Shown here one piece after another: positions 17,196 through 26,785 of a DNA stretch of 64,000 nt. Made by a program: the position numbers and the translations under genes. How positions within the stretch are numbered: the stretch's first letter is position 1; every line of letters begins with the position of its first letter. Source of the stretch: an uncultured Allomuricauda sp. (lineage in GTDB: Bacteria > Bacteroidota > Bacteroidia > Flavobacteriales > Flavobacteriaceae); NCBI RefSeq assembly GCF_947501165.1, contig NZ_CANMUU010000006.1, positions 17,640 through 81,639 on the forward strand, read 5' to 3'. Under the pieces are notes generated by a model, which was given only the letters and a program-made list of their open reading frames with translations, was not told where the DNA came from and did not search any database.

Positions 17196-18443
17196 ATGCA
17201 AGCAGAAATTATTACCATTGGGGATGAGATTCTCATTGGTCAAATAGTGGATTCCAATTCTGCTTTTATTGCAAAGGAACTCGACAAAATTGGAGTTTCG
17301 GTATATCAAATAAGCTCTATACAAGACGATAGGGAACATATACTTCAATCACTTCGTCAAGCTTCCCAACGGTCATCTTTGGTTATAATTACCGGAGGTC
17401 TTGGCCCTACCAAAGACGATGTTACCAAACAGACACTATGTGAGTTTTTTGAAGATGAACTGGTAAAAGATGAGGGTGTTTTGGAACATATCGAGTACTT
17501 GTTTGCAAAGTATATCTCCACACCAATTTCTGATTTGAACAGAAATCAAGCACTAGTACCTTCTAAAGCTACCATACTCCATAATTCGTATGGTACCGCA
17601 CCGGGATTATGGATAAAAAAAGGAGAAACTGCCTTTGTTTCTCTTCCGGGAGTTCCTTTTGAAATGAAACGTCTTATCTCTGAGCAGGTCCTTCCAAGGG
17701 TTATGGAGACGTATAATAGACCCTATATTATTCACACAACATTACTTACTTACGGTTTAGGTGAAAGTGCAATTGCTGAGCGGATTGAAGAATGGGAAGA
17801 TAGCCTTCCTCATCACATAAAACTAGCGTACCTGCCAAATTTAGGTAGGGTTCGACTTCGATTAACAGCCAGAGGGAATGAGAAGGAAAAATTAGAAAAA
17901 GAGATAAAAGACAAAATTGAAGAGGTATACCCTTTAATAGAAGATATTTACTATGGCATACAAAAAGAAGGGGCCATTGAAGAACTGGTGGCGAACTTAT
18001 TGACTGAAAAAGGGATGACTTTGGCTACTGCTGAGAGTTTTACTGGAGGTAAAATTGCAGAAGAACTTACTTCCATCCCAGGCGCATCTTCTTATTTTAA
18101 AGGTACAATTGTGGGTTATGCCACAGAAACCAAGATAAATTTGCTGGGAGTTCCAGCTGAAATTATCGAAAAGCATTCTGTTGTTAGCGAGGAGGTAGCC
18201 TTGATTATGGCCAGAAATGCAAAAAGTATTTTAGACACAGATTTTGCCATAGCTACTACAGGAAATGCAGGACCCAGTAAAGGAGATTCTGATGAAGATA
18301 TTGGGACGGTGTTCTTAGCAATTAGCACTCCAAAAAGTACATATGCGGAAAAATTCATAATGGGAAACCACAGGGAACGCATAGTGAAAAAGTCCGTAAA
18401 TAAGGCATTTGAAATGCTTTGGAAGGAAATTTTAAAATTCTGA
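17196..18443 (+). CDS. cinA: CinA-family protein (nicotinamide-nucleotide amidase/pyrophosphatase-related)
   Basis: A 415-residue two-domain CinA. The N-terminal molybdopterin-binding-like (COG1058) domain shows [21 protein letters not shown] and [14 protein letters not shown]; the C-terminal CinA domain starts around residue 265 with [17 protein letters not shown] and continues with [10 protein letters not shown] and [11 protein letters not shown]. Homologues recycle NMN by deamidation and hydrolyse ADP-ribose; the link to competence is historical. Full family length. It touches the Hpt gene and precedes the ribosomal-protein promoter at 18452-18483. Confidence 0.95.
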   Translation: MQAEIITIGDEILIGQIVDSNSAFIAKELDKIGVSVYQISSIQDDREHILQSLRQASQRSSLVIITGGLGPTKDDVTKQTLCEFFEDELVKDEGVLEHIEYLFAKYISTPISDLNRNQALVPSKATILHNSYGTAPGLWIKKGETAFVSLPGVPFEMKRLISEQVLPRVMETYNRPYIIHTTLLTYGLGESAIAERIEEWEDSLPHHIKLAYLPNLGRVRLRLTARGNEKEKLEKEIKDKIEEVYPLIEDIYYGIQKEGAIEELVANLLTEKGMTLATAESFTGGKIAEELTSIPGASSYFKGTIVGYATETKINLLGVPAEIIEKHSVVSEEVALIMARNAKSILDTDFAIATTGNAGPSKGDSDEDIGTVFLAISTPKSTYAEKFIMGNHRERIVKKSVNKAFEMLWKEILKF

Positions 18444-18451
18444 AAAAGAAT

Positions 18452-18483
18452 TTTGTCCATACCAGTAAAATGCTATAAATTTG
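18452..18483 (+). promoter_or_regulatory. Promoter of the rpmB-rpmG-DUF4295 operon
   Basis: TTTG at 18452-18455, a 20-base spacer, then TAAATTTG at 18476-18483. This is a complete Bacteroidota promoter, 34 bases before the rpmB start. Confidence 0.7.
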
Positions 18484-18517
18484 CAGCCTCAATAAAATCA
18501 CTGAAAAGTTTAGGGAG

Positions 18518-18745
18518 ATGTCTAAAGTTTGTGAAGTAACAGGAAAAAAGGTGATGTTCGGGAACAATGTGTCCTTTTCCATCAATAAGACAAAGAGGAG
18601 ATTCGATGTAAACATTTCTAAAAAGAAATTTTACATTCCTGAAGAAGACCGTTGGGTTACTCTAAACGTATCTTCCAGAGGGTTGAAAATCATCAACAAG
18701 AAAGGAATCTCAGCCGTTCTTAAGGATATAAATTCCAAAAAGTAA
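18518..18745 (+). CDS. rpmB: 50S ribosomal protein bL28
   Basis: A 75-residue bL28. It starts MSKVCEVTGKKVMFGNNVSFS and has the KTKRRFDVNISKKKFY core, as expected for this ribosomal protein; length is close to the usual 77-78. It begins the small operon rpmB-rpmG-DUF4295, driven by a strong promoter just upstream. A GGGAG-like purine stretch precedes the ATG. Confidence 0.97.
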   Translation: MSKVCEVTGKKVMFGNNVSFSINKTKRRFDVNISKKKFYIPEEDRWVTLNVSSRGLKIINKKGISAVLKDINSKK

Positions 18746-18757
18746 TACCCAGTAAAA

Positions 18758-18940
18758 ATGGCAAAGAAAGGAAATAGAATTCAGGTTATTTTGGAATGTA
18801 CGGAGCATAAGAATTCAGGTATGCCAGGTACTTCAAGGTACATTACCACAAAGAACAAGAAGAATACGCCGGATAGAATGGAAATAAAAAAATTCAACCC
18901 TATCCTTAAGCGCATGACCATTCATAAAGAAATAAAATAA
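18758..18940 (+). CDS. rpmG: 50S ribosomal protein bL33
   Basis: A 60-residue bL33 ([18 protein letters not shown] start, [19 protein letters not shown] core). It has a single cysteine and no CxxC pairs, so it is the zinc-independent form. It lies 12 bases after rpmB and 8 before the DUF4295 gene. Confidence 0.97.
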   Translation: MAKKGNRIQVILECTEHKNSGMPGTSRYITTKNKKNTPDRMEIKKFNPILKRMTIHKEIK

Positions 18941-18948
18941 ACTAAGCC

Positions 18949-19101
18949 ATGGCAAAGAAAACGGTAGCAACACTACAATCATCATCAAAAAGATTGACCA
19001 AAGCCATAAAAATGGTAAAGTCTCCTAAAACCGGAGCTTATACCTTTGTTGAGTCTGTTATGGCGCCAGAAATGGTAAACGACTGGTTGAACAAAAAATA
19101 G
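18949..19101 (+). CDS. DUF4295 small basic protein, probable Bacteroidota ribosomal protein bL38
   Basis: A 50-residue lysine-rich protein (starts MAKKTVATLQSSSKRLTKA, ends APEMVNDWLNKK). It follows rpmG within the ribosomal operon and precedes ftsY, the conserved place of DUF4295 in Bacteroidota. From memory, a Bacteroidota-specific large-subunit protein named bL38 was seen in the Flavobacterium johnsoniae ribosome structure, and I believe it corresponds to this family; that equation is recalled, not checked. Too short for many gene finders. A terminator follows at 19125. Confidence 0.88.
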   Translation: MAKKTVATLQSSSKRLTKAIKMVKSPKTGAYTFVESVMAPEMVNDWLNKK

Positions 19102-19124
19102 TTCAACATTTCCTTGTACGAAAC

Positions 19125-19152
19125 AAAAGCTGCCCATGGGCGGCTTTTTTTA
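19125..19152 (+). terminator. Intrinsic terminator of the rpmB operon
   Basis: GCTGCCC pairs with GGGCGGC around a CATG loop (19129-19144) and is followed by seven or more T residues. Confidence 0.8.
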
Positions 19153-19217
19153 TGGAGTTTACCAAAAAATATATGAATCTGAAAGTAATAGTTTTAACAA
19201 AACTCCCCTTACTTTCC

Positions 19218-19225
19218 TATATTTG
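19218..19225 (+). promoter_or_regulatory. -7 promoter element of ftsY
   Basis: TATATTTG, 20 bases before the ftsY ATG, fits TAnnTTTG. It follows a terminator, so ftsY appears to be transcribed separately from the ribosomal genes. Confidence 0.55.
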
Positions 19226-19245
19226 AGACCTGTAGAGAAATAGAT

Positions 19246-20202
19246 ATGAGTTTGTTTAAAAACATCTTCTCAAAAGATAAAAAAGATACTTTGGACAAGG
19301 GTTTGGAGAAGTCCAAAACCACTTTTTTCGGTAAACTTAGTAAGGCAGTTGCAGGTAAATCCAAAGTTGATGATGAGGTCTTGGATAATCTTGAAGAAGT
19401 TTTGGTAACCTCGGATGTCGGAGTAAACACTACCTTAAAAATCATTGAGCGTATTGAGGAACGTGTAGCGAGAGATAAGTACATGGGAACCGAGGAACTC
19501 AACAGCATATTACGTGAGGAAATAGCTGGCTTGTTATCGGAAACCCATATTGGAGAAGAAACCCAATTCACAATTCCAGAAGATAAAAAACCATATGTAA
19601 TCATGGTTGTTGGCGTAAATGGCGTAGGCAAAACCACAACCATTGGAAAATTAGCACATCAATTCAAGAATAAAGGATTAAAAGTAGTTTTAGGTGCAGG
19701 AGATACCTTTAGAGCCGCAGCAATTGACCAGCTTCAAGTATGGGCCGATAGGGTAGAGGTACCAATAATAAAACAAAAAATGGGCAGTGACCCGGCATCC
19801 GTTGCCTTTGATACGCTGAATTCTGCGGTAGCGGAAAATGCAGATGTGGTTTTGATAGATACCGCTGGACGCCTTCATAATAAGGTCAACCTGATGAATG
19901 AGCTCTCCAAAGTGAAGCGAGTTATGCAAAAAGTTGTCCCTAATGCGCCTCATGACGTGCTTTTGGTTCTTGACGGTTCAACAGGGCAAAATGCCTTTGA
20001 ACAGGCTAAACAATTCACCAAAGCTACCGAAGTGACCAGCTTGGCGGTCACCAAACTTGATGGAACCGCAAAAGGTGGAGTGGTCATAGGCATTTCTGAC
20101 CAATTTCAAATCCCGGTTAAATATATTGGAGTAGGAGAAGGCATTGAAGATCTACAGGTCTTTAATAAGTATGAGTTTGTGGATTCATTCTTTAAAGTCT
20201 GA
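19246..20202 (+). CDS. ftsY: Signal recognition particle receptor FtsY
   Basis: SRP-docking GTPase for co-translational membrane targeting. The 318-residue protein has an N domain (about 1-115) and a G domain: P-loop GVNGVGKTT (123-131), DTFRAAA (153-159), DTAGR (205-209) and the guanine-specificity TKLD (269-272), followed by GTAKGG. The acidic A domain typical of enterobacteria is essentially absent; this short form with an N-terminal amphipathic lysine-rich start is usual outside Gammaproteobacteria. Confidence 0.97.
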   Translation: MSLFKNIFSKDKKDTLDKGLEKSKTTFFGKLSKAVAGKSKVDDEVLDNLEEVLVTSDVGVNTTLKIIERIEERVARDKYMGTEELNSILREEIAGLLSETHIGEETQFTIPEDKKPYVIMVVGVNGVGKTTTIGKLAHQFKNKGLKVVLGAGDTFRAAAIDQLQVWADRVEVPIIKQKMGSDPASVAFDTLNSAVAENADVVLIDTAGRLHNKVNLMNELSKVKRVMQKVVPNAPHDVLLVLDGSTGQNAFEQAKQFTKATEVTSLAVTKLDGTAKGGVVIGISDQFQIPVKYIGVGEGIEDLQVFNKYEFVDSFFKV

Positions 20203-20340
20203 TATGGTAAATCTTCAGGTTCTAATACAATGTCCGCTATTATTTTATCACGTAAAAAGTCCGATGTAAGTCGAGCACGGAATTAGAAATAAACTGGATA
20301 AGGACGGTTATGTCTGAATTAACCAAAAGAATATACAACT

Positions 20341-22041
20341 ATGGAAGACCGCATTAAAAAATCAGTAGCACGATTAAAATTCGTATTACTTGCTCTCTTG
20401 GTTTTCGTTTCATGCAAACAAGAAACTACAGATAAAATTGAGAGCAAAGAAGAAGTGGTTTTATGGGAACCTTATAATGATTCTGTTGAAGTTGCCGCCA
20501 ATGCAGAGCATGAGGTGGAACGAATGCGCTATAAACTCATTCAATCTAAAGTATGGGATAAGAACGATGCATTTTTACCCATGTACGAAGAAGTTTCTAA
20601 AATGGATAGCACTACCTATGCGGACTTAAGGCCCTTGGTTTTGGAGCAAAGTATTCCAACAATTCAAGAACATATCTCAAATGGGAAGTTATCGTATGAA
20701 CAATTGGTTTTGTTTTATCTACACAGAATTTATAAGTACGAACTTGATAATGGGACCACATTAAATACGGTAATCGCTATTAACCCTAAAGTTTTAGATG
20801 AGGCCAGAGCATTGGATGCAAACTCGGAAGGACGTCATCCAATTTACGGTATGCCCATTTTACTAAAGGATAATATTGGTACTGATGAAATGAAGACCAC
20901 AGCAGGCGCTATCGTCTTAAAGGATAACCTGGCTGATAATGCTTTTATCGTGGACCGTCTAAAAGAAAAAGGAGCCCTGATTCTAGGTAAAGTAAACTTA
21001 AGTGAATGGGCCTATTTCTTGTGCGATGGTTGTCCTGTGGGCTATAGTGCGCTTTGGGGGCAAACCCTTAATCCTTATGGTCGTAAAGTGTTTGAGTCTG
21101 GAGGCTCAAGCTCTGGTAGTGGTACTTCTGTGGCTGCAAACTACGCTGTTGCCGCAGTAGGTACTGAAACTTCTGGGTCTATTCTATCGCCTTCAAGCCA
21201 GAATTCCGTAGTTGGTCTGAAACCGACCATAGGTCTTCTGAGTAGAACCGGGATAGTCCCTATTTCCAGCACTTTGGATACCCCAGGACCTATGACCAAA
21301 AATGTGGTTGACAATGCTATTCTTCTGGACGCGATGATGGGTTACGATAAAGTTGATGATGCTTCAGTATTGACAGGATGGGAAAAAAACTGGTACCAAA
21401 CCGAAGAAACTTCTACATTGAAAGGAAAGCGTTTTGGAGCATTTAAGAACCTCATGGGAAGAGATTCAATTTATAAAGCAACTATAGACAAGATGAAAGG
21501 AGCGGGAGCCACCATTGTGGAGTTTGAGCCCCCCCAAGTTGAAATGGATGGTTTTTTAAGTATTCTCAATATTGATATGAAGAATGACTTACCTAAATAC
21601 ATCCAAAATCATGTGAGGGATGCCCAATTAGTTTCAGTTAAAGATGTAGCGGATGTGGTTGCATTTAACAACCTAGATAGTTTAGTCAGGGTTCCCTACG
21701 GACAGGCGCGATTAGACTGGATTTTAGCAGATTCCACTTCGACCGAAGGTCTGGCTGAAATCAAAAAGAGGCTACAGGCAAACGGTAGGAAATATTTCAA
21801 TGAAGCTATGGAAGCCCATGATTTGGATGCCATTTTATCCATCAATAATTATCATGCTGGGTTTGCAGCTGTTGCTAAATATCCAGCTTTGACCATTCCC
21901 ATGGGATATAAGCCTTCTGGAGAACCCATCAGCCTAACTTTCATTGCGAAACAGTTTCAAGAAGCAAAACTTTACGATTTGGGAATGGCGTATGAAAATG
22001 CTATAAAAATTCGAAAAACACCAAGTGGATATAAAGACTAA
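20341..22041 (+). CDS. Lipoprotein amidase of the amidase-signature family
   Basis: A 566-residue exported amidase. An N-terminal signal with lipobox LVFVSC puts the acylated cysteine at Cys25. The amidase signature triad is visible: Lys176 in GMPILLKDNIG, the cis-serine within GGSSSGSG (254-261), and the nucleophile Ser280 in ETSGSI. The catalytic domain spans about 95-555. Such enzymes hydrolyse amides or esters; a periplasmic or surface role in amide scavenging or peptide tailoring is inferred. Convergent with the next gene, with one base between the two stop codons. Confidence 0.92.
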   Translation: MEDRIKKSVARLKFVLLALLVFVSCKQETTDKIESKEEVVLWEPYNDSVEVAANAEHEVERMRYKLIQSKVWDKNDAFLPMYEEVSKMDSTTYADLRPLVLEQSIPTIQEHISNGKLSYEQLVLFYLHRIYKYELDNGTTLNTVIAINPKVLDEARALDANSEGRHPIYGMPILLKDNIGTDEMKTTAGAIVLKDNLADNAFIVDRLKEKGALILGKVNLSEWAYFLCDGCPVGYSALWGQTLNPYGRKVFESGGSSSGSGTSVAANYAVAAVGTETSGSILSPSSQNSVVGLKPTIGLLSRTGIVPISSTLDTPGPMTKNVVDNAILLDAMMGYDKVDDASVLTGWEKNWYQTEETSTLKGKRFGAFKNLMGRDSIYKATIDKMKGAGATIVEFEPPQVEMDGFLSILNIDMKNDLPKYIQNHVRDAQLVSVKDVADVVAFNNLDSLVRVPYGQARLDWILADSTSTEGLAEIKKRLQANGRKYFNEAMEAHDLDAILSINNYHAGFAAVAKYPALTIPMGYKPSGEPISLTFIAKQFQEAKLYDLGMAYENAIKIRKTPSGYKD

Positions 22042-22042
22042 T

Positions 22043-23137
22043 CTAATTGATGTAGTCATTTAGATATTGCCATAGTTCATTGTCAAAACTGGAGGGACCC
22101 AATAGGGCTTCCCCGGCATCTTCTCCCATACGGACAATTACAAGTTCCATACTGGGTATAACATAGAGTTTCTGGTCGTCCCTACCCAAACCGGCAAAGG
22201 TATCTGCTGGAGCATTGGGAATAAGCTCACCTTGAAATTCAGTTTGAAGGGCAGGTGCGCGATAACTCTCCTTTCCATTCAACCACCACAAATAGCCATA
22301 AGACTGATTCAAGTCCTGCGATGTATTTATCATGTTGTTCTTGTAAGTGTTATCACCTAATATTACCTCTCCGTCCCAAACGCCATTATTTAGGTTTAGA
22401 ATCCCAAAACGGGCCATACTTCTGGCCGTACTGAAATATACATTGTTAAGATTATTGGTAGAGAGCCAAAATCCATCCATTCCAATTTTATCACGGAGTC
22501 TAGAATTAAAATAGTCGGACCAGTCCATTTCCGAGGCATTGGAAACTACACTTTGCAATAAAGTATATGGGCCATTATGATAGGCCCATCGAGTTCCAGC
22601 ATCGGCAACAAATGTCAAACAATTAGGTGTTACGCAATCAAATTGAAGGGCATTCATACCAGTGGTCATAGTAAGCTGGTGCCACACAGTAATCAGGTCT
22701 TCTTTTTCCGTGGGAGTTGAGGTCCATCCTTCTCCCAGATAGTCAGAAGACTTATTGTCAATGTCCAAAAACCCATCCTCTTGGGCAAGACCAACGGTAA
22801 ATGCCGTCAGCGTCTTTCCAGCAGATGCCCAATACCAGCTCGTATTTTGGGTATGCTCATCAAAATACCATTCCACAACAATTCTTCCACTTTTGGTAAT
22901 AATAAATGCCTTGGTGTTCTTCTCGTCCAAAAAATCCCGTAAATCGTTTTCATTTTCGGTATTCCATCCTAGTTGCGAAGGGGAAACAGTTTCCCAATCT
23001 ACAGATTGTGATGGCGGAAAATACAAGTTGGTCAGTTCTGGAAGCTGGTTGCCAGGGGTACTTGAACTATCCGAATCAGATGAACAAGAAATTACCAACA
23101 AACAAAGGGTCAGCAGTGGTATAAGTGCAGGCTTCAT
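22043..23137 (-). CDS. Lipoprotein serine hydrolase, beta-lactamase class C/PBP-like
   Basis: A 364-residue exported protein with lipobox LLVISC (Cys18) and a serine-rich tether (SSDSDSSSTPG). The penicillin-binding fold is shown by SxxK at Ser105-Lys108 (SAGK) and YxN at Tyr186-Asn188 (YHN). The third KTG-type box is replaced around the HTG-equivalent; AGLGRDDQKLYVIP near 315-330 is where it would fall. Substrate could be D-amino peptides or esters rather than beta-lactams. Divergent from rimO. Confidence 0.88.
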   Translation of the reverse strand: MKPALIPLLTLCLLVISCSSDSDSSSTPGNQLPELTNLYFPPSQSVDWETVSPSQLGWNTENENDLRDFLDEKNTKAFIITKSGRIVVEWYFDEHTQNTSWYWASAGKTLTAFTVGLAQEDGFLDIDNKSSDYLGEGWTSTPTEKEDLITVWHQLTMTTGMNALQFDCVTPNCLTFVADAGTRWAYHNGPYTLLQSVVSNASEMDWSDYFNSRLRDKIGMDGFWLSTNNLNNVYFSTARSMARFGILNLNNGVWDGEVILGDNTYKNNMINTSQDLNQSYGYLWWLNGKESYRAPALQTEFQGELIPNAPADTFAGLGRDDQKLYVIPSMELVIVRMGEDAGEALLGPSSFDNELWQYLNDYIN

Positions 23138-23235
23138 GGAGTTGAGTTTCAGTTTGGACTACAGGGTCTTTAAAAAGTTTAACGTGTCAAATTGAAAAAT
23201 ATGCAAGCAAATCGATGTAATGCCCACCCATATCG

Positions 23236-23243
23236 TATTTTTG
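23236..23243 (+). promoter_or_regulatory. -7 promoter element of rimO
   Basis: TATTTTTG, 18 bases before the rimO ATG, fits TAnnTTTG. Confidence 0.45.
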
Positions 23244-23261
23244 CAAACCATTTGAAACGGT

Positions 23262-24569
23262 ATGCGAACGAAATCACGTAAAAAGAACAAAATCAATGTA
23301 GTAACTCTTGGGTGCAGCAAGAACGTTTACGATTCTGAAGTGCTAATGGGACAGCTTCGAGCCAATAACAAAGAAGTGGTACATGAAGAAGAGGGAAATG
23401 TGGTTGTTATCAATACCTGTGGCTTTATTGCCAATGCCAAGGAAGAAAGTGTAAATACCATTCTTGAATATGTAAATCGTAAAGAGCAAGGAGATGTTGA
23501 TAAGGTTTTTGTTACGGGATGCTTAAGCGAACGCTACAAACCGGATTTGGAAAAGGAAATTCCCAACGTAGATGAATATTTTGGCACTAGCGATTTACCT
23601 AATTTATTGAAAGCCTTGGGGGCTGACTATAAGCATGAATTGATTGGTGAACGATTGACCACCACCCCAAAAAATTATGCATACCTAAAAATTGCAGAAG
23701 GGTGCGATAGGCCTTGTTCGTTTTGCGCCATTCCTCTCATGAGGGGCAAACATAAAAGCAAACCCATTGAAGAATTGGTTACTGAAGCCGAAAAGTTGGC
23801 AGCCGATGGTGTCAAGGAACTCATCTTAATTGCCCAAGATCTCACATACTACGGCTTAGACTTATATAAAAAACGTAATCTAGCAGAACTTCTTGAAAAC
23901 CTGGTTCAAGTAGAAGGCATTGAATGGATTCGGCTGCACTATGCATTCCCCACAGGTTTTCCCATGGATGTGTTGGCAGTCATGCAGAGAGAACCCAAGA
24001 TTTGCAATTATATCGATATTCCGCTTCAACATATTGCGGACCCCATTCTAAAAAGCATGCGCAGGGGAACTACTAAGGCAAAAACTACCCAGTTGCTAAA
24101 AGATTTCAGGTCCGCTGTTCCAGAAATGGCAATCCGAACCACGCTAATTGTCGGTTATCCAGGGGAAACTCAAGAAGATTTCCAAACCCTTAAAGAATGG
24201 GTCAAAGAAATGCGTTTTGAGCGTTTGGGCTGCTTTACCTATAGTCATGAAGAAAATACACATGCCTATTCTTTGGTCGATGATGTTCCAGAAGAGGTCA
24301 AACAACAAAGGGCCAATGAAATTATGGAAGTTCAGTCCCAAATCTCATGGGAATTGAACCAAGAAAAGATAGGAAAGGAGTTTAGATGCATCATCGATAG
24401 AAAAGAGGGGACCCACTTTGTTGGACGTACCGAGCTTGATTCTCCCGATGTGGACAACGAAGTTTTAATCGATGCAACGAAACACTATGTGAAAACCGGG
24501 GATTTCATCAATGTCAAAATTACTGAAGCTGCTGATTTTGATTTATACGGGATGCCAATTCCAAGCTAA
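23262..24569 (+). CDS. rimO: Ribosomal protein uS12 methylthiotransferase RimO
   Basis: Radical-SAM enzyme that methylthiolates an aspartate of ribosomal protein uS12. The 435-residue chain has the N-terminal methylthiotransferase domain with Cys18, Cys53 and Cys87 for the auxiliary cluster, the radical-SAM triad Cys148, Cys152 and Cys155 in CDRPCSFC, and a C-terminal TRAM domain (from about 370). The motif GCSKNVYDSE and the IPLMRGKHKSKP segment separate RimO from MiaB. Full length. Confidence 0.96.
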   Translation: MRTKSRKKNKINVVTLGCSKNVYDSEVLMGQLRANNKEVVHEEEGNVVVINTCGFIANAKEESVNTILEYVNRKEQGDVDKVFVTGCLSERYKPDLEKEIPNVDEYFGTSDLPNLLKALGADYKHELIGERLTTTPKNYAYLKIAEGCDRPCSFCAIPLMRGKHKSKPIEELVTEAEKLAADGVKELILIAQDLTYYGLDLYKKRNLAELLENLVQVEGIEWIRLHYAFPTGFPMDVLAVMQREPKICNYIDIPLQHIADPILKSMRRGTTKAKTTQLLKDFRSAVPEMAIRTTLIVGYPGETQEDFQTLKEWVKEMRFERLGCFTYSHEENTHAYSLVDDVPEEVKQQRANEIMEVQSQISWELNQEKIGKEFRCIIDRKEGTHFVGRTELDSPDVDNEVLIDATKHYVKTGDFINVKITEAADFDLYGMPIPS

Positions 24570-24667
24570 TTCAGAAGTTACCAATCGGTGACGAATATCA
24601 TGGTTCCTTATTTGATTGGGTTGTAGTTTTGGTTGATTGTTTTCGAATCAACTAATTCTACACATCC

Positions 24668-25162
24668 ATGAAAACTACAAATGAAAATGGGGTAAAAATC
24701 AGCATTACCCTATTGCGAATTTTTGTGGGTTGGCATTTTCTATATGAAGGTGTTATAAAACTGTACAACCCAGAATGGACCTCCTCTGGCTATTTGGCTT
24801 CTTCGCAAGGACCATTAAAGCCATTGTTTGCACTATTGACCCAGCCAGGCATAATAGATTGGGTCGATATGTTGAATATCACAGCCCTTCTCCTTGTGGG
24901 AATCACATTTACGCTAGGTGTTTTTGAACGTAAGGGTGCTATTGTTGGCATAGGGCTTTTGGCACTCTATTACTTGGCTCATCCTTCATTTCCTTGGTTG
25001 CCACAGATGAATGTTGAGGGCAGCTATTGGTTTGTGAATAAAAATCTAATTGAGCTGATCGCTTGTCTTGTTATTTACAACTTTCCTACGGGGCATTTTT
25101 TTGGCCTGAATTACTTCATAAAAAGAAAACCATCAAAAGTTAAGAGCTATGAAATGGACTAG
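24668..25162 (+). CDS. DoxX-family membrane protein
   Basis: A 164-residue four-helix membrane protein of the DoxX/DoxD type, starting with LLRIFVGWHFLYEGVIKLYNP, the family's first-helix signature. Further membrane segments lie at about 65-85, 95-112 and 130-145. It overlaps the next gene by 14 bases, and this DoxX plus Tat-exported Gfo/Idh/MocA pairing suggests a shared envelope function, possibly electron transfer for sugar oxidation; that is inference. Confidence 0.87.
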   Translation: MKTTNENGVKISITLLRIFVGWHFLYEGVIKLYNPEWTSSGYLASSQGPLKPLFALLTQPGIIDWVDMLNITALLLVGITFTLGVFERKGAIVGIGLLALYYLAHPSFPWLPQMNVEGSYWFVNKNLIELIACLVIYNFPTGHFFGLNYFIKRKPSKVKSYEMD

Positions 25163-26768
25163 AAGAGATTTGCTTAAAGGGCTTGGGGGACTTCCCATTT
25201 TAGGGGCGGTTTGGTGGGCAGGCGCTGCAAGTGCGGCCTATAAAAGAAACGAAAGGTCCGAAGTTTTAAACCAACTGGGTATAAGTCCATCTTTGCCTCC
25301 CTCGGTTCCAAATATAGATGGGGAACCCGTTCGGGTTGGAATCATCGGTTTTGGCATTCGTGGTGAACAGTTATGTAGAAGTCTGGGGTTTGCTACCAAG
25401 GAATGGTATGACGAGATGAAAATTGAAATGGAGGAGAATCCGGACAACAAGGCGGTGGAAGATTTTGAAAGACAGGAAAAGTTGAATGTAAAACTGGTGG
25501 GGGTATGCGACATTTTTGATGTAAGGGCGGAAAGAGCACTGAATTCCTTCAATACTTTGGAAAACAAAATAAAAAGGTATTCTACTTATCAAGAAATGAT
25601 TCATAGCGGTGATGTGGATGCAATTGTTATAGCCACACCTGACCACTGGCATGCCCCAATGGCTATTGAGGCTTTGAAAAACAATGTACATGTGTATGTT
25701 GAAAAGCCCATGACCCACACCCTTGCCGAGACCTATGAACTACAGACTGCTGCAGAGGAATCTGAAGCTGTTTTTGCAGTGGGTCACCAACATAGACAAA
25801 CCCTAAGTTTTAAGACGGCGAAGGACATTATCGAGAAAGGTACCTTGGGGCATGTTTCATTGATTCAGACCAATACCAACCGAAACGATGATAACGGAGC
25901 ATGGAACTATGATATTCATGAAAAAGCCAGTGCGCAAACCATTGATTGGCAACAGTTCTTGGGAACTGCTCCAAAAGTACCATTCAATAAGAATCATTTT
26001 TTTAGATGGAGAAAATGGTGGGCCTATGGTTCTGGATTGTCTGGAGATTTGTTGACCCACGATTATGACCGCCTAAATTGTGTTCTCAACATGGGAATTC
26101 CTGATTCAGTAGTAGCTTCTGGTGGAGTTTATACTCACAATGATGGCCGTAATGTTCCAGATGTACTTCAAGTAAATATGGAGTTTCCAAGATTTAGTAC
26201 AGGTAGCAGCCAAGTCAAGGGCAAAGAACAGGGAATGACATTCTGTTACAGTGCCACCTTGGGTAATGGGTTTAATCGACCGACCATCCTGATGGGACAC
26301 GATGCCACTATGGAATTGGGCAACAAACTCACAGTATGGCCAGATGGGTCATCAACACGTTATGCACCCATGTTGGAAGAGGGAAAAATATACCCACACA
26401 CACCAATCTATCAATATAATCCCGCAGCCAACGTTCCAGATGCCATTTCTTCGGCTACTTCGCAATACTTTGCTGATAAGGGTTTGATGTGGACCTATAT
26501 TGATGGTGTTCGAGTAGACTCTACCTTTTTACACATGCGAGAATGGTTAAGTGCCATTAAAAACGGTACTAATGTCAGTTGTGGAATACAGGAAGGGTTT
26601 GATGAAGCAATTACCGCTCATATGGCAGGGCTTTCCTGGAAATTAGGCAGAAAAATAGAATGGGACCATGAAAAAGGCGAACTAGTACGCATTGAAGGAA
26701 TCAATTTTGATGAGGTCTTGCTCGCAGGTGAATGGAAAATTGAGTCCCGTGAACTGGAAAAAGTGTAA
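25149..26768 (+). CDS. Tat-exported Gfo/Idh/MocA-family oxidoreductase
   Basis: A 539-residue NAD(P)-dependent oxidoreductase. The N-terminus MKWTRRDLLKGLGGLPILGA carries a twin-arginine signal, so folding with cofactor precedes export. The Rossmann fold has GFGIRG (67-72) and the family lysine motif EKP at 185-187 (VYVEKPM). The C-terminal domain around 290-470 is long compared with cytosolic members (about 330-400 total). Likely substrates are sugars or glycosides, in the periplasm. It overlaps DoxX by 14 bases, indicating co-translation. Confidence 0.92.
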   Translation: MKWTRRDLLKGLGGLPILGAVWWAGAASAAYKRNERSEVLNQLGISPSLPPSVPNIDGEPVRVGIIGFGIRGEQLCRSLGFATKEWYDEMKIEMEENPDNKAVEDFERQEKLNVKLVGVCDIFDVRAERALNSFNTLENKIKRYSTYQEMIHSGDVDAIVIATPDHWHAPMAIEALKNNVHVYVEKPMTHTLAETYELQTAAEESEAVFAVGHQHRQTLSFKTAKDIIEKGTLGHVSLIQTNTNRNDDNGAWNYDIHEKASAQTIDWQQFLGTAPKVPFNKNHFFRWRKWWAYGSGLSGDLLTHDYDRLNCVLNMGIPDSVVASGGVYTHNDGRNVPDVLQVNMEFPRFSTGSSQVKGKEQGMTFCYSATLGNGFNRPTILMGHDATMELGNKLTVWPDGSSTRYAPMLEEGKIYPHTPIYQYNPAANVPDAISSATSQYFADKGLMWTYIDGVRVDSTFLHMREWLSAIKNGTNVSCGIQEGFDEAITAHMAGLSWKLGRKIEWDHEKGELVRIEGINFDEVLLAGEWKIESRELEKV

Positions 26769-26785
26769 GGATTTTTCTGAAAGGG

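Noticed and set aside
25149..26768. SusC/SusD-type polysaccharide utilisation locus around the Gfo/Idh/MocA gene
   Set aside because: No SusD, glycoside hydrolase or sulfatase gene is nearby; only DoxX is coupled to it.
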